From Cladosporium sp. IMV 00045 (Eukaryota; Ascomycota; Dothideomycetes; Cladosporiales; Cladosporiaceae): 43,754 bases of DNA. Below, one piece after another: positions 20,923 through 30,840 of the stretch. A model generated the notes under the pieces. The model saw nothing but the letters and a program-made list of their open reading frames with translations. It did no database searches and had not been told where the DNA came from. The position numbers and the translations under genes are program-made. Numbering within the stretch: the first letter of the stretch is position 1; every line of letters starts with the position of its first letter. Location: NCBI GenBank assembly GCA_001931905.2, contig MSJI02000004.1, forward strand, positions 1 through 43,754, in the 5' to 3' direction.

Positions 20923-21588
20923 ATGCTCAGACGTATGAAAGTACAGTTATTTGGCTCGTATACGAGATTGGACGATTTGGAGCATATTTCCCCTCTATGC
21001 AGGCTTATGCAGAGGCTCAAACTTATCGGGAGGCTTGATATGCCTCAGGCTATATCGGTCGAAGACGACATGACAGATGACAGCTCAGTCTTGAAGGCTT
21101 CTTCCAACACTGTCAAGAGATATCAGCTGTCTAGCGGCGATGCAGTCATTGTAGGGGCTAGCTCCGGGAAGGTCACACTACTTATGATTGTTGTCCAAGA
21201 TGAGCTTCCTGATGGGTTAGCACACATGAACTACATCGCGAGGCTCAACCTCGGAGTGTCACCAGGAGACCTTGTCACACTGAGTCTCTGCCCTAATCTT
21301 GCTTACATCAAGCGCGTGGATATCGCTCCAGTCTCTGACGAAATTTGGGCGCTCTCACGCTCTCTCTTTCACGACTTCATCATACCTCACTTTAGAGACG
21401 CTTATAGACCGCTCAGACAGGGAGACTTATTCAAGTGCGGCGATCCAAACAAGGTTATTGTCTTTGAAGCTATCAGGATCGAACCGTTGAAATACGGCAT
21501 TGTCGGACAAGATACATGTATCCGCCTGTGTTTCACCGAGCATGCGCGGTGGGACTCAATCGATGAGAATCAAGGCAAAAAAATTTGA
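20923..21588 (+). CDS. Stand-alone Cdc48/p97 N-domain protein
   Basis: The 221-residue single-exon ORF matches the N-terminal domain of Cdc48/p97 and stops there. Subdomain 1: ISVEDDMTDDSSVLKAS, YQLSSGDAVIVGASSGKVTL and LMIVVQDELPDG, then MNYIARLNLGVSPGDLVTLS, CPNLAYIKRVDIAPV. Subdomain 2: LFHDFIIPHFRDAYRPLRQGD, VIVFEAIRIEPLKYGIVGQD. In Cdc48 this region binds adaptors (Ufd1-Npl4, UBX and SHP-motif proteins). Both AAA ATPase cassettes are absent and no remnant follows the stop. It could act as an adaptor-titrating modulator, or be a truncated paralogue under relaxed selection. The reading frame is clean and the adaptor-binding face is recognisably conserved. A genuine Cdc48 gene is expected elsewhere. 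Confidence 0.8.
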   Translation: MLRRMKVQLFGSYTRLDDLEHISPLCRLMQRLKLIGRLDMPQAISVEDDMTDDSSVLKASSNTVKRYQLSSGDAVIVGASSGKVTLLMIVVQDELPDGLAHMNYIARLNLGVSPGDLVTLSLCPNLAYIKRVDIAPVSDEIWALSRSLFHDFIIPHFRDAYRPLRQGDLFKCGDPNKVIVFEAIRIEPLKYGIVGQDTCIRLCFTEHARWDSIDENQGKKI

Positions 21589-21659
21589 ACCCATAGTTTC
21601 GTTGAATAAGGAGTCCTTTACCAATTCTTAGCTAGTCAGCGCCATAGCATTTCACGACT

Positions 21660-23558
21660 TCACATCCATTCTTTGAGAAGGCAATCGAGTGTTCCATCCA
21701 CGCGCCATGATGCATAATGCGAGGGACTTCGACCTAGCATGTCCTCTGAGTACCTCTCCGCGCCATTCCTCAAAAGTAACCTGATTATGCCGTGGTGACC
21801 TTTCTCAGCTGCGTGCGATAGAGGTGTCCTTCCATTCTCATCCATCACGTCGGCATTGACTTCGTGGAAGCCTAGCAACTGCCGAACGATATCACTCCGA
21901 CCATCCCGCGCCGAGCATACCAAGAGCGTCTGGAGATTGTACTGGTCCCAATTCGCCACCTCCTTACTCATATCTAGAAGGCTTCTCTCGACTTTCGCCT
22001 GCTTCAATTGACCTGCGATTGATAACGCGACATTGCCGTCTTTGAGATGTTTCGCAAGCCGTACGGTGGTAGCAATGCTGCCACTTTTCACCGCGTAAAA
22101 CAAAGGGGTTCTTCCATACCTGTCTTCTGGTTCACAGCTAGCGCCAGCTTGAAGAAGTAACTCGACCGTCCTATAGCTTTGTGCTCCAGCTGCATGCGAT
22201 AGCGGTGTCCTACCATGCTTATCATGGCCGTCGAAAGAGGCATCGAAGTACTTAAGAAGCCTATAGGTCAACGCCGCACGATCACTTCGGGCTGCGTAGA
22301 AGAGTGGAGTCTGACCGTTGCTATCAGCAACATCGATGTCAAGGCCACTTTGCTCCTTCAAAAGATCGAAGTTATTGATTTCTCCTTGTTCTGCTGCGTA
22401 ATGTAGAACCGTGCGCCCCCCCGCGTCTCTCGCTACGTTATCAACTTCATCATGTTCGCACATGGTCTTAATCACCCCTCTACCACCTACTCGCACTGCA
22501 TGATGCAGCGGAGTCATTTGCCAACAGTCACGTATGTTGGGATCGGCGCCCGTATCCAACAGATGCTGAACCATTTTCTGCTGAGACCCGGAGGCTGCGT
22601 GAGACAAGGCTGTTCTGCCTTGCATATGCTGAAGGTCCAGTATTTCCGCAATCTCGCCACGGTCAAGACCTTCGAGCAGTGCATCGACCGTCGCTTTCCA
22701 GCCTCGATGGCACAGTTCCATGATGAGTGTTGTGCCCAAGTCTGTTGCTTTCCTGAGATCGACAGGCCCAGACTCCACCAAGACTTCCACCACTGCACGA
22801 TGTCCGCTGAACAATGCGCTAACAAGAGGGATCCACACTTTTTGTTCCAAGTCGAAGATAGTGTGCTCGGAAAATGTGCGAATGAGTAAAGTGGCGGCTT
22901 CGTTGCTTCTGAAGTGTAATTCTAGTTGGTCATGGTCCGGAAGCAGTAAAGTCGGCTGTTTCCACGCCATGACATTCACAGCTCGTGCGACCAAATGATC
23001 GGATAAAACCATCTTGATTGGAAGCATGAGCCAGTCGCAAATCAGTTCCTTACTCCGCGAAGGCAGTGTGTCTGGGCAATCCGATAGATCTCCAGGAAAC
23101 CAGCGGCATTTCCGAGCTGGCACGCTATCATCCAAAACAGTGAAAGCGACCTTCTTCACGGCACATTTGTTCCTCCAGATCCTGCATAGCATGTCTACCA
23201 TGAGATGTGATATGGAACTCGGCAGGCAGGAACAGTCGAACTGTATGTTGGTCGCTCGCTCGAGCACCGGTACGTACCACGCCGGGGCAGTATAATCGTT
23301 CTTTTGCCATGGTCGCACATCAATGGTGAACTTCCGACCAGCCAGCCAATCATGAACCTCTCGTCTTAGCTGTAAACTCGTCACGGTCAAAGCAGACCTA
23401 TCTCCTGGCATGCCAGGGTAGATCAACAAATCGTAGACACGATAGCGTATCTCAAGCGGTAGCTCAAGGAATCTCGCGCGACCGGGCAGAGTTGGAACCA
23501 TATCTCCCTGCGAAGAGTGAGTCCGGAGCGGCCGCAGGATGTAGGGGCGCCTAGCCAT
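21660..23558 (-). CDS. F-box-like ankyrin-repeat protein
   Basis: The start is placed at the ATG at 23558 (MARRPYILRP); the frame is open further upstream but only from a GTG. The product has 632 residues. Residues about 25-50 (RARFLELPLEIRYRVYDLLI) are the F-box-like/2EXR motif common in fungi. After a linker come about ten ankyrin repeats from residue 260 on, for example QGRTALSHAASGSQQKMV, GRTVLHYAAEQGEINNF, NGQTPLFYAARSD, NGRTPLSHAAEKGHHGII. The combination suggests a substrate-recruiting subunit of an SCF-type ligase, or a scaffold. The repeats are divergent, unlike the near-identical ones in the NACHT-ANK gene. Confidence 0.78.
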   Translation of the reverse strand: MARRPYILRPLRTHSSQGDMVPTLPGRARFLELPLEIRYRVYDLLIYPGMPGDRSALTVTSLQLRREVHDWLAGRKFTIDVRPWQKNDYTAPAWYVPVLERATNIQFDCSCLPSSISHLMVDMLCRIWRNKCAVKKVAFTVLDDSVPARKCRWFPGDLSDCPDTLPSRSKELICDWLMLPIKMVLSDHLVARAVNVMAWKQPTLLLPDHDQLELHFRSNEAATLLIRTFSEHTIFDLEQKVWIPLVSALFSGHRAVVEVLVESGPVDLRKATDLGTTLIMELCHRGWKATVDALLEGLDRGEIAEILDLQHMQGRTALSHAASGSQQKMVQHLLDTGADPNIRDCWQMTPLHHAVRVGGRGVIKTMCEHDEVDNVARDAGGRTVLHYAAEQGEINNFDLLKEQSGLDIDVADSNGQTPLFYAARSDRAALTYRLLKYFDASFDGHDKHGRTPLSHAAGAQSYRTVELLLQAGASCEPEDRYGRTPLFYAVKSGSIATTVRLAKHLKDGNVALSIAGQLKQAKVERSLLDMSKEVANWDQYNLQTLLVCSARDGRSDIVRQLLGFHEVNADVMDENGRTPLSHAAEKGHHGIIRLLLRNGAERYSEDMLGRSPSHYASWRVDGTLDCLLKEWM

Positions 23559-23868
23559 GGTCAAGAAAGGATGAAAAAGAATGGACAAAGGATTGATCAC
23601 ATATATATAGGAAAGGGAGGCTCACGCTCGCGTACAACATTCCACCTGAGGATTGGCAGGATACACATATAGCCCAGAATAGCCATATCGCTACTGCGTT
23701 GCACATAGCCATCAATACTCACCTGTTTCCCACTAGGGACTAGTTTTCATTCATCGGGATCGATATTAAACGCTAGCAAATTGAGATTCAGAGGTACGTT
23801 GCTTCTAATCAGGATGCCTATCTGCCTATTCGTACTCCGGTTCGGCACTGATCACGCTCGATTCGTTA

Positions 23869-25674
23869 TCACGCAGCGCTTCCGCCTTGTAAGGGCAAAG
23901 TCTGGGTCGGTTGGTAGTCTAGTTCGAAGAAGCGTAAGTTGTCCCTTCCTGCAAGCACAACCTCATCCCGAACGATGCGACGAAACCCCTCAAAAGCAGA
24001 TACTAGAGCCACGTAAGTAGGATAATCACGTCTTTGAAGCAAGGTCACACTTACCCACAACAGCCAAGCTCCGTCGTGGCTGCGAAAGTTCGAGCTGTAC
24101 ATATTGATGAACAGCTGGAATATCGGTCATAATCTTAAGCCGACGGCCGAGCTCTCTTACATGGCTGTCACTTTCTTGATAATGTCCCTCTAATGATCCC
24201 CCGTTGCAATGGATCGTGAAGTTCATGACCTAGTGTCTTTGTCAGTAGCGACGGAAGTGTGGACGGATTGAACACCTACGATCACGTCCAGCTCAACATC
24301 ATCTAGAAGTCGCTGCATCCAGATCTTCACTTGGTCATGGTACTCTTTGGTGTACCACACCAATTTGATGCGGCGTGTAGTTGCTCTCGTGTCCATTGCG
24401 AGCTCTGTCAACCTCTTCACATACGGCAGAAGTGCAAATATCCCGGTGCCTGAAGCAAACAGCAAAACGCATCCAAAATTATGCAGACGATGCAAGGGTC
24501 CGTAAGGCCCATCTAGCCACGCCACGGTGCCCTTGAGTGAGTCGGTGTGCTTTGCAATTCGCCGCGTCCATCCTTTCTGAGGATCAGTCATAATCCAAAT
24601 GTACTGCTGCTTAGACTTCTCACTTGTGGACACATGGACAGCATTGGTCTGCTCTTGCACAGAGACAGCTTCGAGGTGAGATTTGTCATCCGCGGCCGGG
24701 GCTCTGAGTTTGCTTCTCTGGACAGCACGATGTTTGACGATGGTTTCCCACCACACGATCGCGAAAGGATGCCTCTGTGCGAAAGACAGAGCGCGGACTG
24801 TGACGAGTGTTAAATACAAATACTGGCCGGGGTCAATTTGAATCTCTCTAGAAAGCTCGAGTTGAAGTATCATTGTGGACCCGAATCGCTCAGAGCTCGT
24901 CACTTTTACGAGACCACGCGAGAAGGTGGCGTTGAAGTATAATTGTCTTGCGTACCGATATAATAGGCCGAAAGTAAGAACAACCGCAGTGGACAAGAGC
25001 ATGAGATGCGGTGTTCGATGACTTCTTTCGATGTGGCTCCATATGCCCGCGCCGAGCATCAAGGCAACCGGAAGGTGGGTCATGAAGAAGACCTCGTAGA
25101 CGATCCGTCGTAGCAACGGCAAGACGACGAGAAGTGTCAGAGATAGCAGGTTCTAGCAGTATCAGCTGCAGCTTCTAGATGGCACATGTCGACTTACGAC
25201 AACATTGGAGGCCAAACTGGGGGCTCTAATCGATGTTTCTTGAATGGAAACGATCGCATGAAAGATACCTTGCGCCGTTGCCATGTATCCAAAAGCTCTA
25301 TGAGCAGCTTGGCATGCGGAAAGCGAGAGTCCAAGGTAATGCGACCACATGCTAAGTTGTGGTATAGCGAGCAGAGGCACGAGGTGGACCAAAGCGATAC
25401 TTCCCGCTCGAAGCCCGGCTTCAGCGATCGAGTCCACTCTATAAAGGTTGAAGAAGGCAGTCATAGTCCAATGCAAGGCATACAAGACGAACTCCGCTCG
25501 CGTTGGATTCAGAAACCAATCCTGGCGCAACAGGCGAGGGTAGACGAACTGGCGTAGGATACGCCCGTAAAGGGACCGACGAGTTTGATAGGAAAGCATC
25601 ATAAGTACTCTGATGATGACAAGCAACCCAATCGACCCTAGTAGAATGCAAGCGTATATCTCTGTGACATCCAT
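23869..25674 (-). CDS. Ferric/cupric reductase, transmembrane (FRE family)
   Basis: Four exons: 25198-25674, 24280-25152, 24055-24229 and 23869-24002, with introns of 45, 50 and 52 nt (GTAAGT, GTAGGT, GTAAGT donors; all TAG acceptors). The 552-residue product starts MDVTEIYACILLG. Multiple membrane helices carry paired His for two haems (AHRAFGYMATAQGIFHAI; THLPVALMLGAGIWSH). The FAD site is QRHPFAIVWW, and the NADPH-binding stretches are LFASGTGIFALLPYVKRL and, across intron 3, AVVVSAFEGFRRIVRDE. The protein would reduce extracellular Fe3+/Cu2+ before uptake. The first nucleotide-binding motif has SGTGIFA rather than GGTGITP, and the C-terminus lacks the usual Phe-Trp ending, so activity may be altered. 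No iron permease gene is adjacent. Confidence 0.83.
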
Positions 25675-26318
25675 AGTGACAAACGGTGGAGCTGACTGAA
25701 TTGCGTCGATATGTCGAGATGATGCAGACTATAAGAATTACCCCGGTGTGCACGGGCCGCAGTGCTTACACAGCCCTTGGTCGAGAGCAACAAGCGAATC
25801 GACAGCGTTTTTCCCTAAGCACATTCACTCTCGTTCTACGCTTATGATCGTTGTGGCAATGGAACAATCGTATGGGCAATACCACCTGGATCATTACGCA
25901 AATTAGACACGACTGCATGGCCAAAGCAGCAGCGCTCGGGCCCCGACTGTACTTCGTACAGGCTTGGCCTTATGATTCATTGTCGAGCCCTCTGCGCGGT
26001 AACACTGGTCAAAAGAGGGGACTTTCGGCCCACGTGGAAGCGTTGCCTGACGCCGCAAAGGCCAAAGAAGCTTTGATAGGTCGGTGAACGATTCCGATTT
26101 GTGTCTGCCCTGTTTGCGAATCCTAACAAGGTAGCTATTATTGAACCCCTGCAAATGCGCTAAGCTCAGACCACCAACACATGGGAAGTCGTCTCTGCGT
26201 GCATGCGGCGTAGCAGGCCCGTCTGGCTCGACGAGCCCGACAGAAGGCCATCGAGCCTATTTGAATAATGCTGGATGACACGTAGTAGTCTCCACAGATT
26301 GTAACTCCGTCTCTCGCC
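25675..26318. other. Intergenic region between divergent genes
   Basis: About 640 bp between the starts of the ferric reductase (-) and the 779-residue protein (+). Short frames only. It probably contains both promoters; no specific site was recognised. Confidence 0.5.
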
Positions 26319-28658
26319 ATGGACGGAAATTGCCGCAAAGAAGAATCATCTCGTATTATCGAATTTACCACGCGCCTTCATGATGCGCTACGGGGACTGA
26401 ATGCAGCCGAGGCTGAAAAGCAGTTGCAGCAATTCGGAGACGAATTGAGGAGTCGCATCGAGCGGGTTTTTCAGATCGACTCAGCCTGCATAGCAGGTTT
26501 GGATCAGGCTTCATCTGCATATGTCACGGATGACGTCCGGGATTCCATTCTTGGTAGCCTGAAGCTGGCTGCCGACGCACAACCCTACCACGGATACGGT
26601 GTTCACCAAGTAGACAGGAGACTACAATCTATTGCAAGAATCAATGCCGCATGGGGAGGGACCATATTCAAAGACTACCAATTCGAAGACCTGGGTAGGC
26701 CGACAGCACAGCTCTTAGCGCGAGTGGCACGAGCATACCCCCACTGGCGATACGCGGTCCAGCGGATCAATGTCGCGATGCTATCTCGACACATCACAAA
26801 CATCCGTCGCGGCACCGGGTTAATGATCGGTCACCATCATTCAACCTCGAAAGTCAAGCAGCCACACAAGCCGATCGAACCAAATGACCTCAAGCTTGTT
26901 TTGAAATGGAAAGAAGACGGTGAAATTGAGTTTGACGGCACTTGCTTGCCAGACGTCGGCAGCGACATTCCACCCCAATTGCAGTCAGTGGTCAACGAAT
27001 GGTCCATTTCCGAAGACGTTCCCCTTGACCCTGATGATTGCGTAACGTCCTTTTCCACGTTCCATCTACTGGTCAAGGATCTGCATCAACTACTAGTTCC
27101 ACGCCCGCAAGAGGAGGTAAATAGAGAAAAGGACTCGGTTCCAAAGCCGACGGGCTCAACAGCCACCCCTAATGCCACGAACAATACAACTAAGAACCAT
27201 TCGCAATCCCATTTAGGTCTAACATCCAACAGTTGCGCTACGCCTCCAACCGAGGATCTGTCAGATCTTAGCTCTTGCGAGGGGTCAGAGGAGTCGCAAG
27301 GGGGTGAACACCCCGTCCCTGGCGCCGGTCAACCTTCATCCCCTCGGAACATGCCTAACGATTCCAAGAAGAGGCGTAGAACCACCGGGGAAAAAGCTGG
27401 GTCCTCCATGAAAAAGCCTACCCCCAAGCACCGAAACAGGCGGTCCTCTCGCTATGTTCGCTCTTCTGACGATTCCGACGGTGTGCCAGACACACCAACA
27501 TCACCGCCGAGGCCTACACCTACACCCCTAGACGACGGAGATGACTTTTCCGACGGTGTGCCACACACGCCAACGTCACCGCCGAGTTCGACATCAAGCA
27601 ATAGGTCTACACCTACGCCCCCAGACGACGGAGATGACTTTTCCGGACTGATTCACTCGAATCCTGGCCATACTATCGATGATTATGATCGACCTACAAC
27701 CTCTGGGAAGATGCCTATGTTACGCCTTGCAGAGCAGAACGGAAGATCCTCTCTATTTGTTCATGATTCGGAAGACTCCGACGGTGGGCTGGACATGCCA
27801 ACGGACGGTAGCGAGAGCCCGCCGGATCCGGGTAGATTTTCTCCAAAGCTCCCAACTCCGCGAACATCACCTGGCATTGACCCTTTCACAGCCAGTATGC
27901 AACACTTGTTGGGTGGAGATGTTGGCCAGTGCGCGGAACACACTACTGGGTCGCAAGCTCTGCAGAGCCCCGAGGGCACTAGTGAAGTTGACCTCACGGA
28001 ATCGTTTTTTGATGATGCATTCGGGACAACGATGCATGACGCGTTCAATGAAGACGTCCAGCGCAGTCCCGACTTGGACTCTTTGTCGCAGGCATGCCGG
28101 GTAATAAATGACATCTTTACAGTCGGAGGCTTCCGACCCATATCTGAAACGCGCGCGGCAAAGATCCTTTATCACCCTCGTCAATCAACCTCATGTGAGC
28201 CGGACGAGGCAGAGGTCCAATGCCTCACTTACGACGTCTTAGAGACGTGGGCGGGGTCGAAGGTTGAGGTCACTTTGCCAACTATAGTGCAAGATCCGGA
28301 GACTGCAAGATCGCCAGAAGTCCGCAAGGCTGACTTAAAACTGACGGATGTGACCCATACGAGAACCGTGCGCCACGGTAACAATTGGTTGAGAAACTCT
28401 CAGGGGACTCACTTGTGCGTGGTGGCACCGATGTCAATGCTAGGTGTTCATCCAGGATCTGCCGTGTTCTTAGAGCAGGGCGACATCCTTATCGTGCCTT
28501 ATGGCACCTATTGCAATGCCGTGACGTTTGACAGTGGCGTTCTGCAAGAAGGTGTTGTATCTTCTCGCCCCTCTGACCGCCCGTTCACGGCCGACAGGTT
28601 GCTACTAGGGCTTAAAAACATCAAGTCTTTTCCCGAATTCTTAATTCTGGCCGAGTGA
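26319..28658 (+). CDS. Nuclear-type protein with a degenerate JmjC/cupin C-terminus
   Basis: A single-exon ORF of 779 residues. Residues 1-270 are mostly helical and unrecognised. Residues 270-560 are Ser/Pro/Asp-rich with a basic nuclear-localisation-like KKRRRTTGEK, two near repeats (FSDGVPHTPTSPP type) and, near 560, a SUMO-interaction-like EVDLTESFFDD. The C-terminus (about 665-775) aligns by eye with the JmjC domain of the 923-residue protein encoded at 35665-38436: GNNWLRNSQGTHLCVVAP against GGTWLRNLFGIKLWMFVP, and LEQGDILIVPYGTYCNAV against LQPGDVFVMPPGVRVVHAV. The residues equivalent to His-x-Asp and the distal His are not conserved (distal His to Asn), so it would be a non-catalytic homologue. 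The function is unknown. Confidence 0.72.
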   Translation: MDGNCRKEESSRIIEFTTRLHDALRGLNAAEAEKQLQQFGDELRSRIERVFQIDSACIAGLDQASSAYVTDDVRDSILGSLKLAADAQPYHGYGVHQVDRRLQSIARINAAWGGTIFKDYQFEDLGRPTAQLLARVARAYPHWRYAVQRINVAMLSRHITNIRRGTGLMIGHHHSTSKVKQPHKPIEPNDLKLVLKWKEDGEIEFDGTCLPDVGSDIPPQLQSVVNEWSISEDVPLDPDDCVTSFSTFHLLVKDLHQLLVPRPQEEVNREKDSVPKPTGSTATPNATNNTTKNHSQSHLGLTSNSCATPPTEDLSDLSSCEGSEESQGGEHPVPGAGQPSSPRNMPNDSKKRRRTTGEKAGSSMKKPTPKHRNRRSSRYVRSSDDSDGVPDTPTSPPRPTPTPLDDGDDFSDGVPHTPTSPPSSTSSNRSTPTPPDDGDDFSGLIHSNPGHTIDDYDRPTTSGKMPMLRLAEQNGRSSLFVHDSEDSDGGLDMPTDGSESPPDPGRFSPKLPTPRTSPGIDPFTASMQHLLGGDVGQCAEHTTGSQALQSPEGTSEVDLTESFFDDAFGTTMHDAFNEDVQRSPDLDSLSQACRVINDIFTVGGFRPISETRAAKILYHPRQSTSCEPDEAEVQCLTYDVLETWAGSKVEVTLPTIVQDPETARSPEVRKADLKLTDVTHTRTVRHGNNWLRNSQGTHLCVVAPMSMLGVHPGSAVFLEQGDILIVPYGTYCNAVTFDSGVLQEGVVSSRPSDRPFTADRLLLGLKNIKSFPEFLILAE

Positions 28659-28774
28659 CTATGGAACAGTAGTGTACATAACTAAATTGTCCAAAAATAT
28701 TCAGATTCCTACAAGATCTTTCCCTCACTAAAGCTGTACGTAAGATGTAGAGTGAAGTTTCAAGAACCGCATTT

Positions 28775-29446
28775 TCACCTCGTGCGGTGGCCATTCGGAC
28801 GAACCCTTTTCTCGCATCTAATAAGACGATTAGCTTGGAATGCTAGAGGTATGCTCGACTTGACACTTGCCTTACTCGCGACTCGCTCCCAGAAGCCTCG
28901 GACTTCTGCCAAAACCACTTCCTCCATCAACTGGGTGTCGCGGCTTTCCCATGACTTAGCCCTCCAATAAGCGGATCGATAGGATAACAAAGCATCGTCG
29001 GTCGTCATGGTAACACCGTACTGCTGTGCTACGGAGTGCGTGACGAAGTCGATGTCTCTTCCAGATCTGATCTCGCGGAGTATGAAATGATCAATCTCCG
29101 CAGTGTTGCATGCGGTAATCGGCCTGGAGTCAGACGGATTGCTGTAGGACAGCGGCCGAAAGGGTGTGCTGAGGATTCTTCAGTACCAGATCAGACAGGT
29201 TGCCTGTAGAGAGTCATACCTTAGCACTGGGTGCAAGCCGGATCCTTGCAGTCCGGAGCCTTCTTTGCTTCCAGATGTGGATGTGTTGAGAATGGGGAGA
29301 TCTCTGACGACATCGAACGATCCATAGCGTTCCCTGTGCTCTGGAGCAGCGTCGGTGGTGAGTGTGTCCGCGTATGCTAACGAGTCGGACCAGGACATCT
29401 CAGTCGAGGTCTCAGTAGCGTGCTTCTGCATTTCGTGCGTTGTCAT
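28775..29446 (-). CDS. Hypothetical small protein (two exons)
   Basis: Exons 29220-29446 and 28775-29168 join across a 51-nt intron (GTATGA..CTCAG) at HPVL|STPFRPLS, giving 206 residues starting MTTHEMQKHATETSTEM. The first 80 residues are Ser/Thr-rich and probably disordered. Residues 95-150 (TAEIDHFILREIRSGRDID, FVTHSVAQQYGVTMTTDDAL) look like a compact helical unit reminiscent of a helix-turn-helix, and a basic tail follows. No family is recognised. The splice joins two otherwise separate frames cleanly, which supports the model. Confidence 0.55.
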
Positions 29447-29676
29447 TGTGTGTCGCCCTCAAAATCATGTGCCACGAGATGAGGCCATTGCCCCCTTTTA
29501 ACTACACGAATGAGTCCTGTAGATCATTCCTTCGCAGTGTGTGGCAAGACATCCACTGTGAAAATAGATCATGCCACCAACGAGCGGCACAGATATTCCA
29601 TCCATCCGGACCAGGATGAAGTTTATCTAAGAGCCACTCCCCTGCGCGATGCTTACCGCCATCCAAGCCGCTAAAC

Positions 29677-30011
29677 ATGCCTCGACCTCTGTCCACGCAA
29701 GAGAAAGACACCTTCCGCAAGCGCCGCAAAACTGTTATGCGCAAAGCAATGGCGCTGGCGTCGTGCTGTAAAGCCGATGTTTACGTCGTTTTTCGTTTTC
29801 ATGGTCGATATTATCGATATTCCTCGCAATTCTCGACGGATTGGCCACCAAGCGAAGAGATAATCGTGAGTCCCCAAGCGCTGAAACCGGGATAGCACCG
29901 CGGTAGTAACGACCAGAGGAGGACACGAGCTACCCACCGTGCGTTGAAGATGTGGACAAACCCCGCAACAACCGGGATCAGAATGGCAATCTAGCAGGGA
30001 GTGAAGCATGA
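29677..30011 (+). CDS. Mini MADS-box-like protein
   Basis: Exon 1 (29677-29865) encodes KDTFRKRRKTVMRKAMALA, SCCKADVYVVFRFHGRYYRY, which follows the MADS-box pattern (basic KRR..helix, cluster of hydrophobics with C.AD, then two strands ending in a G.YY turn). A GTGAGT donor leads to exon 2 (29919-30011) through a short intron ending AGAG, giving about 93 residues with an acidic end (EDTSYPPCVEDVDKP). The DNA-binding MADS core seems present, but there is no I/K region or activation domain. It could be a competitive small DNA-binding protein. The exon 2 boundary is the weakest part. Confidence 0.6.
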
Positions 30012-30439
30012 AGCGAAATGAAGAGATCATCCGGCGGCTCGAAGGTGAAGTTGGGTTAGGCTATAGACTCGCTTAACGTGCCAATCAACGGCGCGCTGGT
30101 GCCGCAGTCTCTCCTGCCATATGGGCTTGAGGCAGTTGCGAGGCTTTCACATAATATGAACGCTCTTCCCAGCTCTAAGCAGCGGATCTTCCTCTCATTC
30201 TGTCCAACTCCTTCCATGGCATCATCCATTCCCGACGTCCAGCGAAACTCCCGCTTAGCTAATGGCGGAGAGCCAGAGGAGCGACCAATGATTGCCATAC
30301 ACGTGAACCTTGACCAAGCTTGTCAAAGCTCCGAAAGCTCCAATGCAGTCGCGAAGAGTAGATATGCATGTCTCCGCATAGTTGATACATTTGCTGACAC
30401 CCAATAGGGCGCAATAGCATAAACCATTTCGAGATACCC

Positions 30440-30805
30440 ACAAAACGCCCGAAGCTGTCCCTTACCGTTGCGGATTGCAGGCCATCGACGCCCTATCCTG
30501 GTCTCGCGGCCAAAGAATGGAAGCCACATGCGGATAGCGACGAAGACGGAGGGTCTTCCTCACCCGGCCTGAGTTGTGACCTTGGTCCAACCGAATCCCC
30601 CTTTACCCTTGTTTTAATGGTAAAGCAACTATTGAAAGCAGAGTTGGACAAGATACTACAACACACGGCAACTCTCACGGCCGATCCTTCGGCACAAGTT
30701 GTCGAAGAAATTGCTTTTCACTGTAACGAGTCTCTGAGGATTTGTTCACTCTTGGATGTTGCTCATTCGGCGGCCAGTCGCCAGGAGCGGATGCGATCTG
30801 TCTGA
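30440..30805 (+). CDS. Hypothetical C-terminal exon (regulator-like)
   Basis: A frame open to the TGA at 30805 reads AAKEWKPHADSDEDGG, then TESPFTLVLMVKQLLKAELDKI, VVEEIAFHCNESLRICSLLD. It is helical and amphipathic and reminiscent of the C-terminal regions of fungal zinc-cluster regulators, but no zinc-cluster Cys motif is found upstream. A second plus frame at 30078-30407 may be an earlier exon; the splice between them could not be fixed (a GATTGCAG acceptor at about 30464 is possible). It may be a fragment. Confidence 0.35.
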   Translation, partial: TKRPKLSLTVADCRPSTPYPGLAAKEWKPHADSDEDGGSSSPGLSCDLGPTESPFTLVLMVKQLLKAELDKILQHTATLTADPSAQVVEEIAFHCNESLRICSLLDVAHSAASRQERMRSV

Positions 30806-30840
30806 GCTCGTAGGTATCTGTCACATATCCGACCTGAATC

